From Acholoe squamosa (lineage: Eukaryota; Annelida; Polychaeta; Phyllodocida; Polynoidae), in the NCBI GenBank assembly GCA_949317995.1, contig OX439036.1, forward strand, positions 86,465,920 through 86,529,919: DNA of 64,000 nucleotides, given 5' to 3'. Every line of letters begins with the position of its first letter. The stretch's first letter is position 1. Below the pieces are notes generated by a model. It saw only the letters and a list, made by a program, of their open reading frames with translations, was not told the DNA's origin and did no database searches. A program made the position numbers and the translations under genes. This document shows, one piece after another, positions 1 through 10,885 of the stretch.

Positions 1-356
1 ATATTTTTAAGAATTCTGTGATTCCAATGGTTGCTGACATGCACAAGGGTATTTTCATTGAACGAAATTTTCATGCAAAAATAATCTATGTTTTTAAATA
101 CCTGTACCACAGATTGAAATTGGCAGTGTTTTTGTCAGGAAACCATACAGAACTATTGCCTTGTTTACATTTCAGATAGGATATTCTCCTGTTGTAAATG
201 ATAATCCCAAATGTATTTGATATTATTTATTGACATTTACAGTGTATAGCATATTATAAGGAAATAAACTCTGGGTTTATGTAAACAAACAAGTTTGCAC
301 TTTGTGAAAGTGACTATTGAAATATTTCCAATTTATAAATGTCAACAGTCTGTACC
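1..356. other. Intergenic, nothing recognised
   Basis: AT-rich sequence with no open frame, repeat or RNA-like structure that I can support. Confidence 0.5.
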
Positions 357-360
357 TTAA

Positions 361-578
361 GCGTTGTGTCCACAGGGCGACAAAATTGATAGACGACATA
401 ATTCCCGATGACAAAAGCACTTTTGTTGTCCATTCCCGATGACAAAACAACGTTGTCGTCCATTATGACAACAAAAATCAAACATTTTAGATATAATCAT
501 TGGAAATGGATGACAAAAGTGCTTTTTTCATCAGAAATTTTGTTGTCCACCAATTTTGTCGCCCTGTGGACACACAGC
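361..578. mobile_element. 218-bp MITE with TTAA target duplication
   Basis: The two ends are inverted copies of each other over about 28 bp; the shared core reads GTGTCCACAGGGCGACAAAA. The element is flanked by TTAA at 357-360 and 579-582. A TTAA duplication is characteristic of the piggyBac and Kolobok superfamilies. There is no coding capacity. The interior repeats the words GATGACAAAA and TTGTTGTCC several times. Confidence 0.8.
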
Positions 579-647
579 TTAAGACATTGTCTAGACTACC
601 TTTTGTGAGAAATCGCTGAGGGGATCCTTAGCTAACATAAATGCAAG

Positions 648-797
648 ATGTCCTTGAAGTTCCATTTTTTGCATCCAACCTCAAATTTCCCCCTTCAAAA
701 AGACTGTGGCCTTGAAAGTGATGAACATGGAGACAGATTCCTACAGGACATCCCAGAGATAAGAAGACTCTGCAAGCAGAATACTGATTGGATCTGA
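648..797 (+). pseudogene. Transposon ORF remnant with MSLK..FLH...SDEHGDRF motif
   Basis: The frame starting at the ATG at 648 reads MSLKFHFLHPT, then SDEHGDRFLQDIPE, and stops at 795-797. I recognise this signature (MSLK-hydrophobic-HFLH, about 17 residues, then SDEHGxRFxQD) from multi-copy uncharacterised invertebrate proteins that behave like transposable-element ORFs; I cannot name the superfamily. Upstream coding sequence is not recoverable in frame. The related copy at 26220-26555 preserves the region N-terminal to this motif. It is a pseudogene fragment, not a host gene. Confidence 0.55.
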
Positions 798-882
798 ACT
801 GGGATGAATTCAACATTGTGTATAAGAGACAGGCAAAGCAGTTCCTAAGCTTATTTACTACTTTTACTGCATGAAGATCGCA

Positions 883-1104
883 CCCAGCAAATTGTCGTCA
901 TCTGTTGCCATGATTGGTCATCAATGGTGACTCCTTTTTGAGTGATAACTCATTCCTTCATCTTTTGCCACTGTGTGTTAGACTCACGTGGCATAGCAAT
1001 TGCTATTCCTGGTGATCTTGTGCTATAACGACGCCATGTTCGTTCTAGCGACATGTGTGAGCCACTTCACACAGGTTGATGAGGACTCACGACAATTTGC
1101 TGGG
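883..1104. mobile_element. 222-bp MITE inserted in copy A
   Basis: CCCAGCAAATTGTCGT at 883 is matched by its exact inverted copy ending at 1104. The dinucleotide CA precedes and follows the element. Its removal restores continuity with copy B at 26640-26680, which supports its being an insertion. Superfamily not assigned. Confidence 0.65.
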
Positions 1105-1252
1105 CAGGGTCAAAGATATATGCATAATCATTAGATAATGGGTTCGGTAATAGTAATCAAAGATAAATAAAATACGTTTGATGTAAATTATAGTGTTTGC
1201 ACACTTTGTACTTATATGACTGGCTGCCGAGAAGGAAAATTGACATTTTTGT

Positions 1253-1710
1253 CCCCTCTGAACAGATTGTCACCTGCTTCTCGCATGGGATCAGTGCCAT
1301 AGCAATACCATTGCAAATGAGATCAGTCACTGATGCTAGATGCACTTGATCTCATCAATGTCAACCCAAACAAAAACACAGAAATGATGGCCGTCAGTCA
1401 CTGATAGACGGCGTAGGGACGGTATCATTAGCCCTTTAATTGTTTCTAGTTCTATTAGAGCTTGGATTATGATTAATGGTTCACTATTTATCCCTAATCG
1501 TTTTAATTTCACTATCACTGCACACGGGCGGCCAACTCCAGCTGCCAGCTGGCCGCCATCACTGCATGTGACGTCATGACCTCATTTTCTGAAAATGAGG
1601 CTCGCTGAGATCATTGTGCATCTAGCATCAGTGACTGATCTCATTTGCAATGGTATCACTATGGCACTGATCCCACGCCAGAAGCGGGTGACAATGTGTT
1701 CAGAGGGGTG
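1253..1710. mobile_element. Foldback element with about 9-bp target duplication
   Basis: The arms are about 93 bp (1253-1345) and 113 bp (1598-1710) and are inverted copies of each other; one arm reads GTGACTGATCTCATTTGCAA-like sequence, the other its complement. The spacer is about 250 bp. Near-identical nonamers CATTTTTGT (1244-1252) and CATTTTTTT (1711-1719) flank it, compatible with a Mutator-like 8-10 bp duplication. Sequence resembling copy B resumes on both sides, so this is an insertion into the copy A element. No ORF. Confidence 0.6.
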
Positions 1711-2039
1711 CATTTTTTTTGGCTTCTATCTCAAAACCAGCGCAAAAAAAAAACAGAAGTTATTTTTTTTCATTCCCCAGGTCATTATACACGGGAATAT
1801 AATTTTATAAATGGGGCGGTCACCAGAAACCATCGTATTTCAGATTGTTGTCAGAGGAAGAGACCGAGTCTTAATATAACAAGAATTGACCAGGCATTGC
1901 TTTCAAAAAGCGAACGGCGCTTGGAATGGAAAATGTTTTACGGAAATATGCCGACCGGGTATACCTAGTATATAATTCAAATATAAGGCATATATGTATT
2001 GTGTGGCCTTCCATATTTTACTTCTGGTGGAAATTCAAA

Positions 2040-2480
2040 CGATGCGCATGAATATCCTCTGGGGCTGCCTTTGGAGCGTGGTGATGGAGGGACCTAAGTT
2101 TCGTCACCACCTCACCCCAAGATGCCAAGTGTATTTATACGCCTGACAAAGGTCGGCGTCTGGCAGGCCCACCAGGGGAAGGTAGCTCGGCGTTGTCATG
2201 GTGATTCATATAGTCCCAGTTCCGGGGAGATTCCGGTTGTTAGGGAGCGGCCTAACATATGGCGAGATATATGCTCCGACGGGGACGGAATTCGGCGCTG
2301 TTCGCGCGCCGCGCCTGCGCGATGAGGAATGACCTTTGCCCCCGGACGCAGGCGGCCCGGGAGGAATGTCTCACCCGGCTGGAGGCGCTCCAATCCGTAT
2401 GAGCGCGCATGGCGATCAATCGGCCGATTGAATTTCAGCGCGTTCCACTCCAATTCGTCATGATTAGCTTAGGAGCCGGA
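2040..2480. promoter_or_regulatory. CpG-rich segment, possible promoter
   Basis: This block is much richer in G+C and CpG than its surroundings (for example CGCGCGCCGCGCCTGCGCG near 2300). It contains GCGC-type words similar to NRF-1 sites. No convincing first exon, signal peptide or known protein frame was found on either strand, so a promoter role is inference only. It could equally be a GC-rich repeat. Confidence 0.25.
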
Positions 2481-2869
2481 AAACGGCCAGTTGTTACACG
2501 GTCCGCAACAGGCATTTCCTTCCTCCTCGTCCGGTGGGCCGACAAGGATTCCCGTCCGTACAACTTCGGATCCGGAAAATTTTAACCTATGTGCATTGGC
2601 ATGCAGTGTTGATTGGGCTGAAGGGAGCGGTCAGTCCCCCAGGGGCACAATGTTTGGAGGATTATCTCCTATCCCCACCCCCATATTGGGCGCACGCGCG
2701 CCCCTGGTGTAGCATCGCCGTCACCGGAAGTTCCTCTTGGGACGGGTGCATATATTTCACCTGTCTCTGTAGGGACGGGTATCTGCAGGCAGACTGAGTA
2801 GGCCTACCACCATCGGGCCGCTAGGGGCGCCACCTATGCGGCATCTGGTGGCGCGGCACCAAATGCCAG

Positions 2870-4156
2870 ACTGGGTGTTTCCTGCGGCTAATTAACGAGT
2901 CCATAATCACACCAAAGCCCATCGGGAGGCTGCAAACTCCAGCTCACACTGAGCCTCTTCTGCCTTGTTGGTAACCTTACTAAAGCCCCTTGTAGCATGT
3001 CCTTGTGATTTTGTTCTGCAATGGGCTTTGGGTTTAAGGGGATGGGCATCAAAGCTTCTGATTCCCTTTTCTTTACGGGCTTGCCGTTTATCTTAGTAAA
3101 ATATTACATTATAACTAGAGTGGTAACTCTAGTCGAAGACATCCTTGTGCTTTCTCTTTCACTGACTAAGGATTTGGGAGTAAAATCCAGAGAAAGGTAA
3201 GCCTTACACCGAAACACCATGGGAAATTCGCCAGTAGTGACGAAATAAACTTATACCACCACGCCAATAATGTTGAACTAGCCACACAATGCATGACCAA
3301 CTTTGCAGTGAAAGATGCGTAACGGTATAGGTGATACAGTTAACTGAACTTTGATGCACTTAAATCTATAAACTTAATGATTTTTAGAGTTAGCAGTTGA
3401 GTATTTGAAAAGTGTGGTCACTGGCATTAGAAGTGTTGGATGCTAATGTTTTTACACTTACCAGTAGATCAGTTTAACAAGAGCTCTTTAAGGATCATTC
3501 ATTATGCATGTTTGAAGCGTGGCCTTTCAACGATGTCATTTACATATACCCTACATGTTTTCTTCTTGTACCCATTTGCAGTACATCCTCTATGTGCATG
3601 TTGCTTTCTCAAGACAAGGTTTCGCATCTTTAGCATGCACATTCACGTGAATATTGGTCAATATTGTAGGTCATTGCATTTCAATACCGAGTTAATCAGG
3701 TTTCAGAATACAGTACGCCTGAGGATGAATACGATTCACCTTGGCTCTAAAATCACTAAAATGATATATAGCTGCTCTCTAAGCTATACACATCAATATT
3801 ACACCAAAAGTGTTTAGTGTACCGATTATGGTATTGTCCAGGTACAATACGGCATGCAGAGGAAGATGTTATATTTTTTTCTCTTCTGATTGTCTGCTCC
3901 ATTCTGTGGTGAAAATTAATACTTGGGAAAATAGGAAGGGGCAGAGCTATTTTGATTCACCTTCATATAATCAGTTCCCTCAGCAAATAACGTAATGAAT
4001 ATACGCGTCAAACATTTTGTTACCTTGATTTGGACATGCAAGCACTTGCATAGACCTATATAATTATACTCTTTACAATATTATGTCCCTCTGGATTAAA
4101 TGGATATCAGTATACGCAACATCCAAGCAGACCTGGGGATCACTTCTCAGACACGA
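2870..4156. other. Intergenic, no gene recognised
   Basis: Several short open frames occur but none shows family motifs or splice-linked continuation. No repeat with clear ends was identified. Confidence 0.4.
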
Positions 4157-5499
4157 CACTGTAAAAAAATGTGTTTATATCCTAAACACATTTCTAAACA
4201 CTTTCTTGCAAAAACTTTTTAAACATTTAATCCCAAACACTTTCGCTAGAGTTTTTAGGATTGCCAGGTGTTTAGTGTTCATCACAGAAAGTGTTGATAT
4301 GTCAAATGTGTTTAGTAATTATAAGGTGTGTAGATACTAAGGAAAATCAGTGTTTAGATAGATATGTTTAGACTGTTAAGTGTTTATATCAATAATGTGT
4401 TCAGGACTATAGGATGTCTTTCACCAGGTTTGGATGTTGGATCAATGTTGAAGGCTGGTTTATTCATGTTTATCATCCAGTCATCAACATTGATTCAATG
4501 TTCTATGCCTACAAGTCCTGAGATTAAGTCAAAACAAGTCTAAAGCACTTAAAGCAGGACAGAGTTATCTTGACCAGGTTGTATGTATTAATCCTAGGAG
4601 TGTCATCGATACCCTCCAAATCGATACATCATCATTTACAAAACATCGATAATTGCATCGATAAAAAAATATATCGATACATCCTATCTTCCTCCTGAGA
4701 GTACAGGAGTAGACCTTTCAAAAACTGAAAGAATTTTGTAAAAAGTCTTACTAGAACCAGAGTTATTGAGCAAAATGCCTGGTGATATGAAAATATCAAG
4801 TGTAAAAATATCTAATGACATTAAAGATTATTTTTAATTGCTCCACTCTTTCACCGAAGAGAGGGAGTGTTCAAATGGCTCAAACTTTTCTTCTAATTGG
4901 AGTACTTGAAAATTTCTTTCACTGGTCAAAGGTCCAGATCAAGGCCATTTCGGCCTTTTTCATGATAGTCGATATAATTGAGATATCAAGATAAAAAGAG
5001 TGATAATCAAAATCGAAGTAAATTGGATGTCAATGACACTCCTAATTAATCCCTACCACCACAGAATGGGTGTTTACCATGGGTCCCATTGAAATTGCGG
5101 TAATGGGAGGGTAAATTTGTAAACATTTCTTTTACATAGAGATGAAGTGCTAATGCTATGTCCTATCAAGTTGTTGTGTATTATCATTACTATACTCAAT
5201 TCAGACATTTGTGTCTATTAGAATATTATGTTTGTACAATTATGAGCATCCCCTGCCACCTAGTGAGTTGGATTGGAACTAAACATTTAAACACTTGTGT
5301 TTTATGTCTAAACACTTGATGCCAATGTGTTTAAATTCTAAACACATCATGAATAGCTAAACACTTTTTCTTGAAATGTGTTTAAGTGTTTAGAAAAAAT
5401 GTGTAAATGCTGATATGTGATTATTCTAATGAAAGTGTTTAGCAAAAACAGGTGTTTAGCAGGAAAAGTGTTTAAGGGCTAAACACATTTTTTAAAGTG
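4157..5499. mobile_element. CACTG-ended element, TGTTTAG family, copy 1
   Basis: It begins CACTGTAAAAAAATGTGTTT and ends with the approximate inverted copy (AAACACATTTTTTAAAGTG). By eye, 14 exact copies of TGTTTAG or its complement CTAAACA lie within about 245 bp of one end or the other, and none in the central part. A hAT-type MITE sits inside at 4595-5044. There is no ORF, so it would be non-autonomous. CACTR termini are typical of the CACTA/Mirage/Chapaev group; the assignment is inference. Confidence 0.65.
4595..5044. mobile_element. hAT-type MITE nested in the CACTG element
   Basis: The terminal inverted repeat is TAGGAGTGTCA. A perfect 8-bp duplication, ATTAATCC, lies at 4587-4594 and 5045-5052; 8 bp is the standard hAT duplication. 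The left part carries several ATCGAT words. Non-coding, 450 bp. It must be younger than the element that hosts it. Confidence 0.85.
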
Positions 5500-6150
5500 T
5501 ACCGTAGAGTTTGTATGGGGCTGGCCCATCGTTAGTGTTTGAGAAATACCATGTTAATGGAGCACCAACTTGTTCCTCGTCAGTAACAACACAGGAGACC
5601 AATTCGCCTCTGTTTTAGATTCTTTTCAGTTTGTTTTTGTTTCTGGCTTTACCTTTACCTTTTTGTCCATGCATGTTTTGTGAGTTTGTAGCTTGCTAGC
5701 GGGAGGGCTGGTGGGGGGACAGGGCCTGCTCACCTTAAACACCCTGAGGCTGTGCCACCTTCATTTCCCAGTAGACTCATCAAATGGCTTCAGTAGTCAA
5801 ATCTCATGAAAAGACGAGAAAATGCGGGTGTGGCCTTGGTTTCTGATGAGAGTTAAAGGTGGCGCCATCATGTAGATGGACGCTGAAGGGCCCTTTGTTA
5901 ACAAGGACGTGTTATCGATAGCGATAAAAAAGAATTTGCCTGGACGATTGTGACATAAGGATAAGAGGGTGGTTATTTCTTAATATGGGGGGTGGGTGGA
6001 ATTCATTGGGAAGGGGGTGGGGGTTCAGAACCCTTAAAGGCCCACCTCTAAAAATATCATGAGTTTTCTGGGGCCCTGGGGAAGCGAAAAAATGTCATGG
6101 TCTTTTTACAACAATCCTAGAAATATACGACTATTTACAAAATATGGGTT
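5500..6150. other. Intergenic, no gene recognised
   Basis: Mixed sequence with G-rich runs (for example near 5980-6020). No supported feature. Confidence 0.4.
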
Positions 6151-6346
6151 CACAGAGAAAAAAAACACATTCATAAAGGGAGTCTGAGGTATATAAAGGG
6201 AGTCGGTGCTTTGCTGACTCCCTTTTTGGGGTTATCTGATTCCCTTTTAATTCAGAGTCACAGGACCCTGACTTCCTTTTAGTCTAAGGGAGTCGAGAAA
6301 GAAGAAGGGAGTCACGGGTGACCTGGACTCCCCAAGGGAGTCAGTG
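6151..6346. repeat. Word array AAGGGAGTC / GACTCCCTT
   Basis: About nine exact or near copies of AAGGGAGTC, in both orientations, occur in under 200 bp. The array starts at CACAGAGAAAAAAAAC and ends at CAGTG. It resembles the word-dense ends of the CACTG elements and may be a deleted member with its own word. The termini do not match well, so the boundaries are tentative. Confidence 0.45.
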
Positions 6347-6350
6347 TCTG

Positions 6351-6414
6351 CCAGGGGAGCCAAGCAGTTGATAAGCACTAGGCCAGGGGAGCCAAGCAGT
6401 TGGTATGCACTAGG
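6351..6414. repeat. Two-copy 32-bp tandem duplication
   Basis: The units at 6351-6382 and 6383-6414 differ at only two positions. Each begins CCAGGGGAGCCAAGCAGTTG. The duplication directly follows the AAGGGAGTC array. Confidence 0.85.
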
Positions 6415-7056
6415 TTGAAGCACTATCTCCATAGAGGATTTATCTGGATGCACTAATATTTATTTTGATTGGAATATGCAACAATGACATCTATATTATC
6501 ATAGAATCAATTCATACCCTCAAAATAACATACAGTAGAATAACACAAATCAGTTGATATATGAGCAATTTAATTACATTCAATTTCAAGTGTTAGACAC
6601 GAATTCTGTACAGATATCAGAGAGCTAAATGCATAAGTAGTACCTTCTGTTCCCCTTCTGCACGGATAAGAAAATTTCCACTCCCTGTATCCCCTGTCCA
6701 AAATACAAATACCGTTTACTCCAGTTCTGTCAGTGGTGAGAGGGTATATGCCGACATTAATAAGAGTAATGTGGAGGGTGTTTATTATGAAGGCGGTCAG
6801 ATCACCATTATGTCAGAGATCTCTTGTTTTGGCGACAACTGGTCCAACATTATGCAGGCCCCTGTCACCAATTACTGTCAGGGTACGTCACTAACGTGTT
6901 GGCGGGGGTGGACAGCCCTAGGAAACCCCATTCCCTAGGGTTAAACAGGACATTATTCAGCAAGTGGTTTTCTGTACTGATACAAAGCAGGGTTCATATA
7001 ATCATACAAATTTATCCCGAGAGGGGTCAAAAACGTACACCCTAAATCCCTTTCCA
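6415..7056. other. Intergenic, no gene recognised
   Basis: No supported coding or repeat feature. A short open frame at 6824-7045 has no recognisable motif. Confidence 0.4.
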
Positions 7057-7961
7057 CACTGCAAAAATGGTGTTTAGATTTTAAACATGTTTAGGTCTAA
7101 ACACGTTTAAAACCTAAACATATAGGTCAGTTAGGTGTCTCATCGACTACACATTTAGGAAATGAACACTTTTATTCTAACTACATAAACATTTACGCTA
7201 AACATGTTTAGATGTTTAGAGTTGAGACAGTTGAATAATAGGTGTTTAGATTTAAACATCAATATGTTTAGATACTTAGATGTTGAATCCACACCAGATA
7301 GCAGCACTACCTTTGACTAGACTATCTGCACACAATTATAATCAATTGTTGTGACAAATATCCCCAAATCCCATGTTTACCATGGTTTCATTTCATAGAA
7401 TGTCATGTAAATTGGAAAAGGGCAATAGAAAATTGACTAGATTCACCTCATGCCACCATCATTACCATAAAATAATCAATAAACTCCATGACTGACACCT
7501 ATTTGATGTTATTCTGGAATACATAAGGCAATGTCCTTCCTGCTAAGCTGTTGTACCTTCTCAAGTCTCTCTTTCTGATGCAGTGTGTAATAAATGTACA
7601 CGTATATAGCTGTGGCTGACATCTTTGGAGACTTTGGCAAGTAAATACCTGCTGATGTCCCCCCCCCTCAGTAAATGACAAAACAAACAAAATATATCTC
7701 TGTTTTTTAATGCATACATGTCTGCAAACCTTAACTCTCCATCAAATCATTTAAACATCTAAACACAAAAATTCATAAACGCCTAAACACAAAAATTTAT
7801 ATATCCAAACACAAAGTTTTAACCTAAACACCTACATTTCTAAACACTTAAGCTAAGCACATTGTTTGGCTAAACATGTTTAGGAAATTAATGTGATTAC
7901 AAAAACGTTGCAAGAATATGTTTAGAATTGTGTTTAGGATCTAAACACCATTTTTGCAGTG
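7057..7961. mobile_element. CACTG-ended element, TGTTTAG family, copy 2 (intact ends)
   Basis: Perfect terminal inverted repeats: CACTGCAAAAATGGTGTTTA at the left and its complement at the right, ending in CAGTG. CA precedes and follows the element, compatible with a 2-bp duplication. I count 9 copies of TGTTTAG/CTAAACA in the left 230 bp and 9 in the right 225 bp, with none in the central 435 bp or so. Length 905 bp, no ORF, so non-autonomous. The central part shares a short motif (GTTTACCATGG) with copy 1. Confidence 0.8.
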
Positions 7962-8239
7962 CACGCTTTGGTTTCTTATTATCATATACAATGTCCTCCT
8001 GAATCAGAATATTCACCAACTAGCAGTTAAAAACCTAAACATAAGTTAAATCCGAGGTTTTGTCAGTAGACCGTTATAGGTATTGTACTTATCATATTTA
8101 TTTTTCACCTTGACTCTACCATGTAACCTAGTGTCCGAGTCTACCCACAAGCCAAACCATACCAAAGACCAAAGGCTGGCGGTGTCAACTGCACTCAGTG
8201 ACCCCGCCTCCTCCCACTGGAGGATACGCCATCCATCAC

Positions 8240-8500
8240 AAGCAGCTCGCTGCATGCTGGAAATTCCTAGCAGACAATGTTTAGACCAACTCCTCCTGCA
8301 GGAGGACATGCCCATTGATCATGAGCAGCTCACAGCATACCGGGAATTCCCAGCAGCTATATTTAGAACCATACTGAACTCTGTGAACCCCAGTGCTATG
8401 TTTGGGATCCCCCCTACATACCTGCACTGGAGTTCCCCAGTTACTATATTTAGCTCACCTGATACTATTTTTAGGATGAGCTGGGTGAGCAGCTCCTACT
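8240..8500. repeat. About three units of an 82-bp imperfect tandem repeat
   Basis: Units centred on GCATGCTGGAAATTCC (8252), GCATACCGGGAATTCC (8334) and a more diverged ACTGGAGTTCCCCAG (near 8425) are followed at similar distances by A(A/T)(G/A)TTTAG. The spacing is about 82 bp, not a multiple of three. The repeat lies inside a 192-codon open frame (8083-8661) that shows no family motif and is followed by AATAAA at 8662. The frame-breaking period argues that this frame is accidental. Confidence 0.55.
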
Positions 8501-8661
8501 ACAAATACCTGTGGAGGGAGCAGCTCACTCATCTTTCCACCTTCATACTTCATACCTCACACACTCACGTGAGACCAAGGCCCTTGGCTCAAGGGCTAGG
8601 TTTGGACACTGTTGGGCACCTTTATACTGTATCACCATCTATACCTCGTGGACTTCTATGA

Positions 8662-10885
8662 ATAAAGTGGATATCAAACTGGATTCCTGATTCGTCTGTA
8701 TTCATCCTTATTCATCATTTACGGACTCGTTGACAGTTTATGTACTAGACCCCGAAAAAGGTTAATATGTTTCCAGTAACATAATTAAGAGACCTAAGGT
8801 TGGTAGGTCGGACTTTTTTTCTATTTTTTATTTTCGTTTAGAAATGTATGGGAATCAGATTTATCTGATTCTTCAATTTCACGGTAAGACTATTGAAAAC
8901 ATATGACAAATATGAAAACTATGCAAACAATATGCCTAATGAAGCTGTTAACTGTACACCCAAATTTCATATTCATGAAAAAGTAATGAAAAAAAATCTT
9001 AAAAATACGAAAAAGAATTCTCAAAGATTCTCTTAAACTTTCAAAATAAAAAAGTGGAGGGTCTGCCCTGTTTTGCTAGGGTCAATACAAACCTTTTTTT
9101 TTATTTGGCCTTACCGCTTTCTGCAACAGCGGGGTTAATACCGAGCATTGCATACGTGTACACATGAGCTAAAAGGGAAGATACCTGGTCGAACAGGCTT
9201 GGATCAAGTGTACTCAACACGCCGAATAATGTAGATCCCTTTAGTCACGGCTACTCAATCGTTGATGCTTAAGTTACGTGTACTCTTTTCCTTTCAGATT
9301 CACCTTGTTGCTGTGTGAAGCTATGGTGGCATGCATCCCCCAGCCAGATTTGCATTGTCAGCATCAAGATTCTGATTACAGTCATGGAAATTTCCAAAAT
9401 GAATTAAGAGGGTTGTGGTACATTTATATGCAATAGTGTTTAGTAATATAGCGTATAGAATTTGTGCATCCATGTGTCCCAACACGAACGCAGAGCAAAC
9501 ACACATTTTTCACTGACGGTATTATAATGAATGTTTGATTGCAGCTACAATTGAGACGATGGAGGGATCAATACATGTATTAATTAAGAAAGTTTAGGAT
9601 GTAAACGGAAACCATCGACAGGTAATTGATAACTTTGTCTTTGTTTTTTTTTTCATGTTTTCCTGTGTGCATAAAAGGATATGGTTCATGTCTCAAACTT
9701 ACATTGATACAAGTATCCCCATATTTGGTTCTAGTTTGCCCATGGAGGGATTTATTGAGTAGAGGTGCTGTGTGTATCAGGTTTCATGGGGAGGTCGAAA
9801 TTGACAATACTCATTATCGTCCTCTTCTATGAGTTATCCAAGCATTCAGTGGTGTCTTTTTACGACTGACTCTCGTATTTTGATATCAAGTGTACATTCT
9901 TATTGATTAAAAAGAGGGGACAAAAAAGTTAAGTGGCCAATCTCAAAATACTCCATGCATATGATCTTTATGATATTCAATATGAATAACCTAAAGTATT
10001 CCATAGTGATGAACGTAAAATACTCTGACTAATAAACATTCCCCATACCATTATAAAGAGACACATTTAGAACATGATGTACCTTGAATATCCGACCATG
10101 GCTTCATATCGTGCTGGAGAAGCTTTGAGACTTAAGTCGCCATTATATTCCGTCTAGAACTGGTTGAAGTGCTTCCTGTCAAAAACATTAAGGTTCGTGT
10201 GTCGGAAACCAAAAGTACGCGCGCAGAGGGCCAGGGGACGGGAGCATGTATGTGTCACTTAGCACAAATATAGATAAACGTCGGCGGGGCGCGGCAATGA
10301 GACCACAGGGAGGGGTGCACCCAGGCAAGCCTTGGATCGATACTTGTAGACAAAAGCTGGAGACGCCAGCCAAGGCTTGCCTCCCGACCCCACCTGACAC
10401 TGGGGGCGTGGGTGTCGCCGCCTAGTGGTGGTAAAGCATCATCACGTGCTGAGTCTCGTTACCACAAACCTGCCAAGTCCGCCTCTGGTATTTTATGAAT
10501 TCCTTGATCTGTAGGTGCCATAATGTCAGAAGGCCTATAACTGCAGGCTTGCAGAAGGCATGTGCATCCTCAGAGGTGTACATTTGACTTTAATCATGTG
10601 TCTGTATAGATCGATGCAAAGCAAGTCAAGGGGGAAAATGCAAAGCAAAGTATTACATCCAACCCCTCGAAGCTTTTTCGTCTCCTTTTTTTCCTTATTG
10701 CATTCGAATCCGCCAGATTCAGGCACACCACCAGAGAAAAAAACGGCTCCTAAATTGGACCACCCTTGTTTCTCCAAGTGGCAGTAACAGGAACTAGGTC
10801 GCAATGCTGCCATTTCTTATGCCATATCACTAAATTTCCCGATAACTTAAAAAAAACAACATAATTTTGGCTAATTTTATGGACA
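8662..10885. other. Intergenic, no gene recognised
   Basis: Contains an AT-rich repeat-like block near 8790-9110 (sharing the word GGTAGGTCGG with the region near 12300) and a GC-rich block near 10190-10420. No open frame shows family motifs. Confidence 0.35.

Larger units (their letters stand above)
640..1800 (+). mobile_element. Decayed coding transposon, copy A, interrupted by two MITEs
   Basis: This stretch is related to 26220-29230 (copy B). The shared blocks, in the same order, are a coding remnant (648-797 here), a segment containing AAGAGACAGGCAAA (826-875), a segment with ATTAGATA(A)TGGGTT(C/T)GGTAAT near 1131, a segment with TTGATGTAAA near 1178, and a 3' segment with ATTCCCCAGGTC near 1774. 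The blocks are separated here by insertions at 883-1104 and 1253-1710, and in copy B by a different insertion. The true ends and superfamily are not determined. Confidence 0.55.

Noticed and set aside
1645-1968. 107-codon open frame on the plus strand
   Set aside because: It starts inside a foldback arm and crosses into transposon 3' sequence; no motif.
7057-7961. Regularly occurring short repeats, CRISPR-like at first glance
   Set aside because: Repeats are only 7 bp, in both orientations, with irregular spacing, in an animal genome, and bounded by transposon inverted ends.
8083-8661. 192-codon open frame followed by AATAAA
   Set aside because: No recognisable motif, unusual composition, and an internal 82-bp tandem repeat that breaks the reading frame; not called as a gene.
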